A stretch of DNA of 59,084 nucleotides from Verrucomicrobiia bacterium. Lineage in GTDB: Bacteria; Verrucomicrobiota; Verrucomicrobiia; Verrucomicrobiales; DEV007. Below are positions 43,228 to 53,054 of the stretch, piece by piece. Numbering within the stretch: the first letter of the stretch is position 1; each line of letters begins with the position of its first letter. Where the stretch lies: positions 1-59,084 of the forward strand of contig JAGROY010000202.1 of assembly GCA_020439995.1 (NCBI GenBank), given 5' to 3'. Below the pieces are notes generated by a model, which had not been told where the DNA came from, made no database searches, and saw only the letters and a list, made by a program, of their open reading frames with translations. The position numbers and the translations under genes are program-made.

Positions 43228-45486
43228 TCAAACTTGCGACATCTCAAGGAATCCCTCAAGCTGACGAATGCGGGTGGGGTGGCGCATTTTGCGGAGGGCC
43301 TTGGCCTCAATCTGGCGGATGCGCTCCCTCGTGACCTGAAACTGGCGCCCGACTTCTTCCAAAGTGCGGCTATAGCCGTCGACCAAGCCAAACCGTTGCT
43401 CTAGAACCTGACGTTCCCGCTCGGTAAGAGTATCGAGGACGTCCTTGATCTTGTCTTTCAGAAGGCTGAACCCTGTCATTTCCATTGGGTTCTCGGCGGA
43501 TTTGTCTTCGATGAAATCGCCAAAGCTGGTGTCATCGCTGTCGCCCACAGGGGCCTGGAGGGAGATCGGCTGCTGCGCCATTTTGAGCACTGCCCGAACG
43601 CGCTCGACTGGAAGGTGGATTTCTTCGGCGATCTCATCGGAACTCGGCTCACGACCATATTCCTGAACAAGTTGCTTCTGAACCCGCATCAGCTTATTGA
43701 TCGTTTCGATCATGTGCACTGGAATGCGGATGGTGCGGGCCTGATCAGCAATCGAACGAGTGATCGCCTGGCGAATCCACCAAGTTGCATACGTAGAAAA
43801 CTTATAGCCTCTCCGGTATTCAAATTTCTCGACGGCCTTCATCAGGCCCATATTTCCTTCCTGAATGAGATCAAGGAAGGAGAGACCGCGGTTGGTGTAC
43901 TTTTTGGCGATCGAGATCACGAGGCGAAGGTTAGCCTCCACCATTTCAGTTTTTGCACGGAGCGCCTCTCGCAGCCACTTCTTCAGGTCTGCATGATTGC
44001 GCCGGAAATCTTCTGCACTTTGCCAGAGATTGTCCTCGATTTCGGTCAGCAGTTTTTCAGTCTCGGGCGTCTTCTTCTTCAAGCCGGCTTTCCCGTCTAC
44101 CTGAATCACGCGTTCCAGATAGTTGTCAGCGGTGGCGATAAACTCTTCTGTCACCTTCTGCTTAAAATAGAAGCGGGCATAAAGTCGCTGGATCGAGCTG
44201 ATGCCCTTTTTGTAATCCTGCTCAAGCTTCTGCCGGGATTTGTCTGGAGCGGTCTTTAGCTTTTGATAGACAACATTGATGTCATCGCGTTCCTGCGCGA
44301 CCTGTCGGCATAGACGAGGTAGGCCTTTCATATAGCGTTCGCGGCTCTCAATCTTCTTGTCTACAATGACCCGGTCGAAACGTTCCTCCCCGTCGATCAG
44401 CTTTTTGGACAGTTCAAGGTAGGCATCGGCAGTGAAGCGGAAACGGTTCAAGATGCGCTGGACGTTTGTCTCAGCCTTTTCGATCCGCTTGGAAATTTCG
44501 ACTTCCTGTTCCCGGGTCAGCAGGGGCACCTGGCCCATCTGCTTCAGGTACATGCGAACTGGATCGTCCAGAATATCGAGTTTCGCTTCAGGCTTCGACT
44601 GGCCCTCAGATTTCGCCTTCCGCTCATCCTTGTGCTGATCCACCTCGGATGCGTCGATGATGTCGAACTCCATACTGCGAAGCCTGGACAGGATTCCGTC
44701 CATCACTTCTGGAGATGCAGAATCGTCGGGCAGGGCTTCGTTGAGGTCGTCGTAGGTGAGGTAATCCTGCTCCTTCGCCAGCTTGATCAATTCGCGAAGT
44801 TTCTGCTGAATCTCAGGTGTGTTGAGAATCTGGTCGGAACTCTGGTCATCGGAAATCGCACTTGCCTTTGCGGCTGTCTTTGCAGCGGTCTTTCTGGACT
44901 TCGGAGAGGTACCGTCAGTGACTACTTTCTTTGGTCGACCTGGTCCACGCTTAGCTGGAGCCTCTGCGCTTGCTGCTGCTACTGCGCCGGTCGCCGTTTT
45001 CTTCTTTGTAGCCGACTCGGATTTCTTTTGAGTGGATGCGCGACTCGCAGATTTTTTTGGCTCTTGTGACTTGGTTGCTTTCGCTGCGGAAGTCTGGGGT
45101 TGAGTCTTCGTTTTGGTCGGCATAATGCGGTCGCTTGATTTACGCGAAGATCTCCGTTTCGCAACCTTTTTTGCCTCTACTCCTTTTGTCTCATCGCTTA
45201 AGTTGGCTGCCACACTGCTCTTATTGTCCTTCTTGACCGGACGTCTTTTCTTCGTTGCTGGTGCCGCCGTTTTTACCCGGCTCGTTGTTCGCTTTTTTGC
45301 AGCGCCGCTAGACCCAGCGACTTTGCTTTTTGGCTTCTCTGGCTTCTTTGGAGATTGTGACTTGTTCGAGGTGGGAGCACTGGTTTTCTTGCGCTGCGTC
45401 GCTCCGGCTGTCTTGGCTCGCTTCGGAGCAACTGACACTCGTGATTCCTTGTCACGCTGAGCGGACACTTTTTTCTTTGCCGACAT
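43228..45486 (-). CDS. rpoD: Primary sigma factor with histone-H1-like N-terminal tail
   Basis: This is a 752-residue housekeeping sigma-70. Residues 1-215 are Lys/Ala/Ser/Thr-rich and resemble histone H1 tails; KRGPGRPKK at 179-187 is an AT-hook. Region 1.1 follows near 225-280 ([27 protein letters not shown]). Later regions are typical: [29 protein letters not shown] (1.2), [39 protein letters not shown] (2.1-2.2), the -10 binding block [33 protein letters not shown] (2.3-3.0), and region 4 with the [33 protein letters not shown]. The unusual tail suggests added DNA binding. It follows dnaG by 95 bp on the same strand, the macromolecular-synthesis order. Confidence 0.95.
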   Translation of the reverse strand: MSAKKKVSAQRDKESRVSVAPKRAKTAGATQRKKTSAPTSNKSQSPKKPEKPKSKVAGSSGAAKKRTTSRVKTAAPATKKRRPVKKDNKSSVAANLSDETKGVEAKKVAKRRSSRKSSDRIMPTKTKTQPQTSAAKATKSQEPKKSASRASTQKKSESATKKKTATGAVAAASAEAPAKRGPGRPKKVVTDGTSPKSRKTAAKTAAKASAISDDQSSDQILNTPEIQQKLRELIKLAKEQDYLTYDDLNEALPDDSASPEVMDGILSRLRSMEFDIIDASEVDQHKDERKAKSEGQSKPEAKLDILDDPVRMYLKQMGQVPLLTREQEVEISKRIEKAETNVQRILNRFRFTADAYLELSKKLIDGEERFDRVIVDKKIESRERYMKGLPRLCRQVAQERDDINVVYQKLKTAPDKSRQKLEQDYKKGISSIQRLYARFYFKQKVTEEFIATADNYLERVIQVDGKAGLKKKTPETEKLLTEIEDNLWQSAEDFRRNHADLKKWLREALRAKTEMVEANLRLVISIAKKYTNRGLSFLDLIQEGNMGLMKAVEKFEYRRGYKFSTYATWWIRQAITRSIADQARTIRIPVHMIETINKLMRVQKQLVQEYGREPSSDEIAEEIHLPVERVRAVLKMAQQPISLQAPVGDSDDTSFGDFIEDKSAENPMEMTGFSLLKDKIKDVLDTLTERERQVLEQRFGLVDGYSRTLEEVGRQFQVTRERIRQIEAKALRKMRHPTRIRQLEGFLEMSQV

Positions 45487-45581
45487 GTTGTTAGGTGGGG
45501 CTGAAATTCAGTGGGGGAGCACTGAGGGACAATGAGTTCGGCGAAAAACCCGAGCGAATATCAGACAGTCGCTTCCCCGCG

Positions 45582-47405
45582 TCAAGGCCGAAGGCTCTGC
45601 TTCTTCGCTAGAATCTCCTGGCCAAGTTCCTGAATTTCTAAGGTTAGCTGGAGCAGTTGCTGGGCCGGGACGTTGCCACTGCGCAGTTGAGCGGACTTCG
45701 TTTGATAATCTCTCTCCAGGCTTGCGATGATCAGACCGAGATAAATTTCCCGAGCCTCGCTCTCACCATTTCCCGGGAGTTCAGTACTGAGAAGTTCGTT
45801 GAGCACGGCTTCTTTCTTAGCGCTGAACTGGCTTAAATATCCAGAAACCTGGAGTGGTTGAGTGATGTCAACGGGGGCATCAAGGATTTCGAACAGCGTT
45901 GCGGCACCGGGTGTGCTGGTGAGGAGGGTACGATCCACTTCGGATTTCAGCCATTTGCGCCCGTCCACTTTGGTCAATGCGAGCACGCACAGAATGCGAA
46001 TGGCCCCGTTCGGCAGTTCAAACTGGTCAGCGGGTGGTGCTTGTTCCGCATTCTGAGCGCCGCCAGGCCGTTCGTTCCTGTATTTCGATCGTCGAGCCAG
46101 CGCTGTGACTTGCCGGTGAAATTCGATTGGAGGCATGGCGAGTCTGGTTGCCACTTTCTGAATCGCGGCTTCGAACGCGACCTTGTTGTCGATGGTTGCA
46201 ATGATTTCCGCCATTTGTTCAGAAAATCGAACGCGGTCACGGGTATCGCTGAGATTCAACCGCTTTGATTTGGCGTTGATCTGGAAATCCACGTATTCCT
46301 TCGCGTTTTTGATGATTTCTGTAAATGCATCGACGCCATGATTCCGGATGAACTCGTCGGGATCCTTGCCATCGGGAATGCTGGCAACTTTCACGAACAC
46401 GTTTGCCTTTGCCAGCTCCACGAAGGTGCGTTCTGCCGCCGCAATCCCCGCATTGTCCGAATCGTAGCAGAGCACGACTTCATCTGTCTGGCGGCGGATA
46501 ATGCGTGCGTGGTCAGGAGTGAATGCAGTTCCCAGTGGGGCGATCACATTTTCGACGCCCTGCTCGAAACACATGATCAGGTCGATTTGCCCTTCGCAGA
46601 CAATCGCCTGGTCCGCTTTTGCAATGGCAGTGCGGCTTTTGTCGAATCCGTAGAGCACCTTGCCTTTGGTGAAAATGGGTGTCTCCGGCGAATTCATGTA
46701 CTTGGCAGGACTCGCTGCCGGATCCAGCACGCGGCCACTGAAAGCGATGACGTCGCCGTAATTTCCGCAGATCGGAAACATGACCCGATCCCGGAACCGG
46801 GTGTAGCATCCCTGGGTAGGATTGCCCTCGTCGCGCAGAGCCAGCAGCCCGGCGGAGATCATCAGTGGCTGAGGGTAGTCGTATTTTTGTGCCCATTTCA
46901 AAGTGGCGTGCCCGTCCGCCGGTGCATAACCCACCTGCCAGCGCTCAATTGCCTCGGCGGAAAAGCCACGGTTCTTCAGGTACTCCCTCGCCGTTTCTGC
47001 GACTGGGGCTTCCAGCAGCACTCTCTGATACCACTTGGCAATGTCCCGATGCAGGGCCAACAGCTCCTTTCGCTTGCGATTTCGTTCCTTCGTCTGTTCG
47101 TCCTCGAACTCCTCTTCGATCCGAATTCCCACGCGATCTGCCAGCTTCCGCACAGTATCGGCGAACGGCAGATTCTCGTACTCCATCACGAAGCGAATTG
47201 CGGTGCCATGCTTGTGACAGCCAAAACAATGAAAGGTGCCGCGGCTGGGAGTTACGGTAAACGACTCCGATTTCTCGATATGAAACGGGCACAGCGCTTT
47301 GAAGATGCCGCCAGCACGCTTGAGCGGGAAGTAGCTACCGATCAGGTCCACGATATCCGTGGCTGCCAGTACTTCGTCAATTTTTTCCTGGGGAATCCGG
47401 CCCAT
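45582..47405 (-). CDS. dnaG: DNA primase
   Basis: This 607-residue primase makes RNA primers for replication. The N-terminal CHC2 zinc finger has C39, H42, C60 and C63 (ALCPFHIEKSESFTVTPSRGTFHCFGCHKHG). The core has PANRLIGYAPADG-like residues in RWQVGYAPADGHATLKW and the FSGRVLDPAASPAKYMNSPETPIFTKG block. The TOPRIM domain holds AIVCEGQIDLIMCFEQG and the acidic VVLCYDSDNAGIAAAERTF. The C-terminal part (about 430-607) is the helicase-binding region and is poorly conserved. It diverges from the NfeD gene with a 148-bp shared promoter region, and is followed by rpoD. Confidence 0.95.
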   Translation of the reverse strand: MGRIPQEKIDEVLAATDIVDLIGSYFPLKRAGGIFKALCPFHIEKSESFTVTPSRGTFHCFGCHKHGTAIRFVMEYENLPFADTVRKLADRVGIRIEEEFEDEQTKERNRKRKELLALHRDIAKWYQRVLLEAPVAETAREYLKNRGFSAEAIERWQVGYAPADGHATLKWAQKYDYPQPLMISAGLLALRDEGNPTQGCYTRFRDRVMFPICGNYGDVIAFSGRVLDPAASPAKYMNSPETPIFTKGKVLYGFDKSRTAIAKADQAIVCEGQIDLIMCFEQGVENVIAPLGTAFTPDHARIIRRQTDEVVLCYDSDNAGIAAAERTFVELAKANVFVKVASIPDGKDPDEFIRNHGVDAFTEIIKNAKEYVDFQINAKSKRLNLSDTRDRVRFSEQMAEIIATIDNKVAFEAAIQKVATRLAMPPIEFHRQVTALARRSKYRNERPGGAQNAEQAPPADQFELPNGAIRILCVLALTKVDGRKWLKSEVDRTLLTSTPGAATLFEILDAPVDITQPLQVSGYLSQFSAKKEAVLNELLSTELPGNGESEAREIYLGLIIASLERDYQTKSAQLRSGNVPAQQLLQLTLEIQELGQEILAKKQSLRP

Positions 47406-47553
47406 GGTTTTGGAGCAAAGGGCGACGTTAGAGGGCAGAAAGCCGATAGCAAAGGAAATACCGGCGCTGGCAGCGCTTTACTATTGAATCAATCAGCGCG
47501 AGGCTTCCCAATAGAATGTCACGGACGTATTGCTTATAAATTGTTGCCCTTCC

Positions 47554-49728
47554 ATGAAGAATTTAGAACCCCTCAAGAGTTGTGCTGCCGCCTGTGGATT
47601 GATTTTGTTCGGTCTGTCGCTGCTGATGCCTGTGGAAGCCGTGAGGGCCGAGGCTGTTGCAGGTAAAGTGGTCGTCATTCCCGTCACCAGCGCGACGTTG
47701 ACTGAGTCTCAGGAGCTCTACCAGCTGGGGCAGGTGCTCGATAAACTGAAGCAGGAAAAGGCCGGAGCGGTCGTGTTTGACCTGAATGCCAGCGAAGGCG
47801 ATGCCATTGCGGCAGCGACACTGGTTCGAGGAAAAGTGGCATCGATCGGCATCCCGGTGGTCGCCTGGATCAATCCTTCAGCCACGGGTGCGGGAGCGGT
47901 TTTTGCTCTGGGCAGCGATGCCATCGTCATGTCGGCTCTAGGGACGTTGGGAGGGATCGAGATGCCGATGGTGGCTGGTGATGGCGAGGGCGAACGGCTT
48001 CGGCCTGCCCCGGGCGCAAGTTCTCTCGCTGCTTCAGTCAGGTCGATCGCAGAGGCGAAAGGTCACGATCAGACCCTCGCAGCGGCCTTTGTCGATCCAT
48101 CTGCGGAGATTTCAGGTTTGGTGCCAAAGGACGCGCTGCTCACTCTCACCACAGCGCAGGCGGTTGAAGTGGGGTTTGCGGCGAAAGCGGATACTTTGGA
48201 AGAGGCACTGGAGGGACGGGGCTTTGACCAGTTGGAGATTGTCGGGGTGGACGGTCTCCGTGATTTCCTGCGTGATACTGCCGTGACTTCGGTCGAGGCC
48301 AAAAGTGGTAATCAGGGAGCAGGCGGAGCGGCAATCGCTGAGAAGCCTGTTCCACGGGGCGATGGACTATTCTCAAAAGCAGAGGAGGAGAGCTTCGCCG
48401 GTAAAATCGTGGTCATCAAGATTGAGGAGACCGACGAGTTAATGCTGAAGTCGAGGTTTGCCTGGTTCGAGCGGGCAATCGTTAAGGCAAGTGACGACGG
48501 TGCGAGCGCGGTCATTCTCGATATGAATACCCCGGGAGGCATGCTCTGGGAGACTCAGGATCTGATGATGTCGATCCTCGCGAAAGCAAAGTGTCAGACG
48601 ATCACGTTCGTGAATCCAAATGCCATCTCTGCTGGTTCGATGATCGCGATCAGCACAGATGATATTTACATGGCACCCGCGTCAGTCATCGGTGCGGCGA
48701 CGGTCGTCACCAGCATGGGAGGCGACCTCAATGAATCGATGGAAGGTAAGGTGAGTTCAGTGCAGATCGCTGCGGTACGAAACATGGCATTGCTGAAGGG
48801 GCACAATCCGGAGATCGCTGAAGCTTTTGCCTCGCCTGAGAAAACGTTGAAACTGGGGCCGGTGAACGATGGCCCTGACAAGCCGCTCACCCTCAATGCA
48901 GATCAGGCAGTTCAAATCGTGAATGGCAAGCCGCTGCTGGCCAAGGGGATCGCCAACAGTATCGAGGACATTATCCAGCAGGAGGGGCTTACAGGCGAGA
49001 TTCACCAGGCGGAACCCTACGGACTGGAGCAGTTTGCCATGTGGGTTGAGCGGCTCTCTTCGATCCTTATTGTCATCGGCATCGCTGGAGCCTATCTTGA
49101 AATCAAGGCACCGGGGTTCGGAATTCCGGGGTTGGTGTCCGTGCTCGCGTTTACGGTGTTCTTCTTCGGGAACTACGTCGCTGGAAATTTGGCAGGCTGG
49201 GAAGTGGCAGTCGTGTTTGCTCTGGGGCTTATTCTGGTATTGTTAGAAGTGTTCATTTTACCGGGTACGATGATTGCCGGTTTCATCGGCATGGTGCTGA
49301 TTGTTGGCTCGCTTGGATTCGCGATGATTGACAGGGTCGACTTCGATATGGTGCGTGAGGGATCGGAAGCCGCACCCAGCTGGTCGGGCGTACTGTTGCG
49401 CCCTGCGCTGAATCTCGGTATCGGACTCATGCTTGCCGGTGTGCTCATCATGCTTGCCGTAACGTATCTCCCAAAGACCCGCATGATGCATTGGATGGTG
49501 CTCGATGCCACAGTCGGCGGAGGCAAAGATGAGATTACGGTTCCTGCGGAAGTGTCACTCGTCGGGAAAAAGGGTATCGCATTCACCGAGCTGAGGCCCA
49601 GCGGAAAGGCGGAGATCGACGGAGAGATTGTCGATGTCACGTCAGCTGCAGAATTCATCGACCGAGGGCTGCCAGTGGAGGTGGTCGTCCACGAAGGCGG
49701 CAGGATCGTCGTCGAGCACTGCGTTTGA
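47554..49728 (+). CDS. NfeD-family membrane serine protease with a second dead protease domain
   Basis: ATG 47554 (MKNLEPLKSC) precedes a signal peptide (LILFGLSLLMPVEAVRA). Two ClpP-like domains follow. The first (about 40-260) shows GAVVFDLNASEGD and NPSATGAGAVFALGSDAIVMSALG, where the serine that would be the nucleophile is replaced by Gly (GAG instead of SAG). The second (about 290-480) is canonical: AVILDMNTPGGMLWETQDL, then NPNAISAGSMIAISTDDIYMAP with the SAG serine. Several transmembrane helices follow (about 505-650), and a C-terminal NfeD OB-like beta domain (VSLVGKKGIAFTELRPSGKAEIDG). NfeD proteases cleave or sort stomatin-type membrane partners; no stomatin gene is adjacent in this window. 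Confidence 0.85.
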   Translation: MKNLEPLKSCAAACGLILFGLSLLMPVEAVRAEAVAGKVVVIPVTSATLTESQELYQLGQVLDKLKQEKAGAVVFDLNASEGDAIAAATLVRGKVASIGIPVVAWINPSATGAGAVFALGSDAIVMSALGTLGGIEMPMVAGDGEGERLRPAPGASSLAASVRSIAEAKGHDQTLAAAFVDPSAEISGLVPKDALLTLTTAQAVEVGFAAKADTLEEALEGRGFDQLEIVGVDGLRDFLRDTAVTSVEAKSGNQGAGGAAIAEKPVPRGDGLFSKAEEESFAGKIVVIKIEETDELMLKSRFAWFERAIVKASDDGASAVILDMNTPGGMLWETQDLMMSILAKAKCQTITFVNPNAISAGSMIAISTDDIYMAPASVIGAATVVTSMGGDLNESMEGKVSSVQIAAVRNMALLKGHNPEIAEAFASPEKTLKLGPVNDGPDKPLTLNADQAVQIVNGKPLLAKGIANSIEDIIQQEGLTGEIHQAEPYGLEQFAMWVERLSSILIVIGIAGAYLEIKAPGFGIPGLVSVLAFTVFFFGNYVAGNLAGWEVAVVFALGLILVLLEVFILPGTMIAGFIGMVLIVGSLGFAMIDRVDFDMVREGSEAAPSWSGVLLRPALNLGIGLMLAGVLIMLAVTYLPKTRMMHWMVLDATVGGGKDEITVPAEVSLVGKKGIAFTELRPSGKAEIDGEIVDVTSAAEFIDRGLPVEVVVHEGGRIVVEHCV

Positions 49729-49773
49729 GAAGGAACGGCAAAAAAGCTCTTACATGAGGATCAAGTGTTAGTT

Positions 49774-49789
49774 AGCCTCCCTTGAGGCT
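49774..49789. terminator. Short hairpin terminator candidate between convergent genes
   Basis: AGCCTC (49774-49779) pairs with GAGGCT (49784-49789) around a CCTT loop. A T-rich stretch (GGTTCTTTTGTTC) follows on the forward strand, fitting Rho-independent termination of the NfeD transcript. The stem overlaps the TAA stop of the reverse-strand ceramidase-GH5 gene. Confidence 0.4.
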
Positions 49790-52275
49790 TACTCGGTTCT
49801 TTTGTTCTTTGCTTCCTCCGCAAATCGCTCGAACCAGTCTGCTTTGATCGCTGCACTGATGCCGCCATTAGGATCGGCGCGGAGTTCGGCAGCGGTTTTG
49901 CCCCAGTAGAAGCTGATCCACCCATCGGTGCCGCAGTCGTTGGCGGAGCGATCGACGAAGTCGAGGAGGTCGTCGGTCGAGCAGGCGAGGGGGAACATTT
50001 CTTCGATGACGACGGGCTTACGTGTGTCGTAAACTTTCAGTGCGGTAAGTGCTTTATCGATCTCGCCGGTTTTGGGGTAAAAATGGACACTGACGAAGTC
50101 GAGTGCTTTGCTGGCATCGGGATCATGGAACAGTGGTTTGGCACCGGGAAAGACTGTAGCCCATGGGATGACACCGACGGTGGCAAGGGTGTCGGTGTCG
50201 TACTGGCGGATGGCGCTGACCAGGGTGTCGATCCATGCTTTGGCGATGCTCTCACCCTTGCGTCCGGCGTTGTCGCGGGTGATGCGCTGGACGAAATGGT
50301 AACCGCCGAGTGGTTCGCCGGGCAGCCAGTCGTCACCCTCGCCACCATCGAGGATCGGTTCGTTCATGAGATCGTAGCAGAATACCGCAGGGTGGCCGGC
50401 GCAAATGCGGGCAATGGCTCTCCAGAATGCCGCCTGGGCCTGCCAGCGGGCGGACTCGTTGAGCGTGTTGTACCAGTCCGGGACATCTGCTTTGCGGTAA
50501 CAGGCAAGTCCGGTGAGATCGAGGTAGAGGCCGTTGCTCTTGGCCAGTTCGAGCAAATCGGACAGGCGTTCGAGGTTCTTCTGGTTCGGCTCGGTGGCGG
50601 TTGACATGAACTCACCGAACTGCAGGTGCACGCGTACGACGTTGGCACCGAGAGCGCGGATTTCAGCGAAATCATCGACTACCTGTTGCCAGTCGTCGTG
50701 CCAGTATTCCTCGATGAGCTGGCTGCCGGTGACGCCATCGATGCTGGCGTGTTCATTGTGATCATAGTTGACGCCCCAGATGCGGAAGGGGGCGCCATTT
50801 TTCACGAAACTCCTGCCGTCGGGTGCGATGCGAATTTTGTGTTCGATTGGCAATTTGGTTGCTTTGTTAGTTAGAGGTAGTGCGGTCGCAGCAGCGATGA
50901 TTTTTTCCTCCAGTCCAGAAGCCCAGGGCGCGGGCAATCCATAGTAGACGGTCGCCGCACCTCCTTCGTAGCCGCCCTCGGCCAATACCCGCTCGGACGG
51001 GATGTAGGCCATGACGTCATTGCTGTAGCTGGCGACCCAGGTGCGGGAGCCATGCAGCTCTTTCTTCAGGCGAATGGCGTAGTCGATCACTGTTTCTCCA
51101 CCGAGGAAAACGAAATCGACGGAACTTCCGGTTCCAAGCGACCAGCGGCCAACCGGGAACGGATAGGTTGGGGGGAGCGCTCCGTCGCGATCGAGCTGTT
51201 CCAGCAGCAGGGTGGCGCGGGCGGCAGTGTAGCGATTGTCCGAGTTCGTGTCGGCTTGAAGTTGCTCCTTTGTGGGAATGTTAGCGTAGTTGAGCGGGAT
51301 TTCTTCAAAACGAGTGTGCAGCACGGAGTCGAGAGGCTGCAGTGCAGTGGTGAGGAGAACTTTATCAACGGCGGTGGCAAGCCGTGCGCCGTAGTGCTTC
51401 GCCAGTTCGACCGATCGTCGGGGAATTGGGTTTTGATCCGCGCCGCATCCGGCCCAGAACATAGCGACGGCCCCGGGATGGTTGGTCTCCAGTGTCTGCT
51501 GGGCAAAGCCGGGGTAGTCACCGCACCATTGGTACTGATCCAGAACGGTGGAGTGACAGGCGTAGCCGAAGACGATCGTTTGCAGTTTTCCATCGAGGTC
51601 ATGGACTGCAAGTACCGGGACGTCGTGCTGCGCCGGGCCGGCGATAGTACCGTCGCGTCGCTTCCCGGGAACCGAATTCTCGGAATTTTCGCGTCGGTTG
51701 ACCGCGAAATCGGCGCTACCATTGCCCCATGACAGTCGCACGGGATGCATCGACGCGTGCACGGATTTTGCGAGTGCGACGATGCGTGGTGCGAGGCTCC
51801 CGGTGTAAGCGCGAATGTGTTCCTTATGCTCGTCATCCATGAGCAGGTAGTGCAGTGGTGCCAGATTTCGCCAGAGCGCCGGTCCCGAGTGGGTGTGCGA
51901 CGTGCAGATGGCAATGCGGTCTCGGTCAATCTTGAATGCTTCCATGAGTGCCGCCGAGATTTCCCGAGCGAGTTCTCGATCGATCCCAACCAGATCGAGC
52001 GTGATCAGCACGGCTGGCTTACCGGTGTCAGTATCCTGCAGCACTAGCACCTTTGCAAAGAGTGGGGTAAGCGTGCCCTCGGCTGGCTTGGTGCGCGCAG
52101 CGTAGCCAGCCATCCACATTGGCGCTTCCGGTGTGATGTCGACCTTACCGCTTGCCGCGAGCCAGATCTCCGGATCTGACTGGGCGGCGCAGTTTGGTCG
52201 GAACGTTAGAGCTGCGAGCAGGCTAATGATCGCGAGGGTGGACGTGACGAATGCTCGATGGCGGACAATGTTCAT
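49789..52275 (-). CDS. Exported neutral ceramidase-like and GH5 cellulase-like fusion
   Basis: ATG 52275 (MNIVRHRAFVTSTLAIISLLAALTF) gives a clean signal peptide; the upstream frame to 52479 has none. Residues about 30-475 resemble neutral/alkaline ceramidase-like proteins: KVDITPEAPMWMAGYAARTKPAEG, ICTSHTHSGPALW and FGYACHSTVLD. The rest (about 490-828) is a GH5-type glycosidase barrel: FRIWGVNYDHNEHASIDG, then CYDLMNEPILDGGEGDDW with the acid/base Glu, and VVIEEMFPL with the nucleophile Glu. Two hydrolase domains in one exported protein would act on glycosphingolipid-like or mixed substrates; this pairing is inferred and the real substrate is unknown. Confidence 0.75.
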   Translation of the reverse strand: MNIVRHRAFVTSTLAIISLLAALTFRPNCAAQSDPEIWLAASGKVDITPEAPMWMAGYAARTKPAEGTLTPLFAKVLVLQDTDTGKPAVLITLDLVGIDRELAREISAALMEAFKIDRDRIAICTSHTHSGPALWRNLAPLHYLLMDDEHKEHIRAYTGSLAPRIVALAKSVHASMHPVRLSWGNGSADFAVNRRENSENSVPGKRRDGTIAGPAQHDVPVLAVHDLDGKLQTIVFGYACHSTVLDQYQWCGDYPGFAQQTLETNHPGAVAMFWAGCGADQNPIPRRSVELAKHYGARLATAVDKVLLTTALQPLDSVLHTRFEEIPLNYANIPTKEQLQADTNSDNRYTAARATLLLEQLDRDGALPPTYPFPVGRWSLGTGSSVDFVFLGGETVIDYAIRLKKELHGSRTWVASYSNDVMAYIPSERVLAEGGYEGGAATVYYGLPAPWASGLEEKIIAAATALPLTNKATKLPIEHKIRIAPDGRSFVKNGAPFRIWGVNYDHNEHASIDGVTGSQLIEEYWHDDWQQVVDDFAEIRALGANVVRVHLQFGEFMSTATEPNQKNLERLSDLLELAKSNGLYLDLTGLACYRKADVPDWYNTLNESARWQAQAAFWRAIARICAGHPAVFCYDLMNEPILDGGEGDDWLPGEPLGGYHFVQRITRDNAGRKGESIAKAWIDTLVSAIRQYDTDTLATVGVIPWATVFPGAKPLFHDPDASKALDFVSVHFYPKTGEIDKALTALKVYDTRKPVVIEEMFPLACSTDDLLDFVDRSANDCGTDGWISFYWGKTAAELRADPNGGISAAIKADWFERFAEEAKNKRTE

Positions 52276-52583
52276 GGCGTGATTGCTGGATGGATGCGTC
52301 GCAACGGCAACGATGATGGCTGCCGGAGTCGGGGTAAAGGGGAAACCATCCACCGGGTCCAATGCGAATCGGGTGGGGCACGCCGTAAATGGATGTACGT
52401 ACCGGATTCGTCCCGGAATCAACAGGTGTCGCTCGTCTTGCTTCCGCCGTCTGACAAAAGTAGGTAAGGCTACCACCAATACTTTGGAGGCCTCGGTGAT
52501 CGGGCATCATTCGTAATTCTTTTTCAAAATTACCATAATCGATGTTGATTTTTAAAATTAATTAGGTATTTTTCGGAGCAGCA
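52276..52583. other. 308-bp divergent promoter region
   Basis: The region separates the reverse-strand ceramidase-GH5 gene from the forward zinc-ribbon gene. The right part (52510-52575) is markedly AT-rich. GGAG at 52575-52578 is a good ribosome-binding site for ATG 52584. A TTGATT/TATTTT pair at 52545/52567 is too close to that start to use with the site, so the promoter is not assigned. Confidence 0.4.
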
Positions 52584-52913
52584 ATGATTTCCAGAACATC
52601 CACTCCTCAACCGACCGGCTATCCGACTTTGCGCTCGGCTTTAGGAGGAGGGGTGATCCCGGTTCCCAGAGGGGCAGCCGTACCGATCGAGCCTAGGATG
52701 GCGGGGGTCCGCAAAACCTTGGAGGCGCCTAAAATGGAGCCGCCTGTGGATTCACCGCTTGCTCAAAATGAATCAGTTAGTGGCGGTGCTGTATGCTTTC
52801 AGTGCCCCAGCTGCAGTTCGTGGCTGCGAATCGAAGATCCAATGACCTACACGGGGCTGCCGTCCGAGTGTCCCACCTGTCAGGTCGCTATCATTGGCCC
52901 CCGTCTGGCCTGA
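52584..52913 (+). CDS. Small proline-rich protein with C-terminal zinc ribbon
   Basis: This 109-residue protein begins with about 70 proline-, glycine- and arginine-rich residues with no fold (VIPVPRGAAVPIEPRM). It ends with a zinc-ribbon-like segment: C-x2-C in VCFQCPSCSSWLRI and C-x2-C in PSECPTCQV. A Shine-Dalgarno-like GGAG lies 5 bp upstream of ATG 52584. Small zinc-ribbon proteins of this shape occur in PVC genomes, often as possible nucleic-acid or protein binding adaptors. I do not recognise the family. Confidence 0.6.
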   Translation: MISRTSTPQPTGYPTLRSALGGGVIPVPRGAAVPIEPRMAGVRKTLEAPKMEPPVDSPLAQNESVSGGAVCFQCPSCSSWLRIEDPMTYTGLPSECPTCQVAIIGPRLA

Positions 52914-53054
52914 AACGCTGCGATCGGTCAGGGCTTTCGTGAGCACAGGTGTGGCTCCCTTGTTTCCTGGCGAAGGTTTTGTTTCGCCGAGGCTGGATGG
53001 AGCCGCTAACTTTCTCTCCTAAATACAGACGATCCGCTAAATTTCCCGCATCAC

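Noticed and set aside
52545..52572. TTGATT/TATTTT promoter-like pair before the zinc-ribbon gene
   Set aside because: The -10 element ends 11 bp before the ATG, which leaves no room for the ribosome-binding site GGAG at 52575, so the transcript would lack it.
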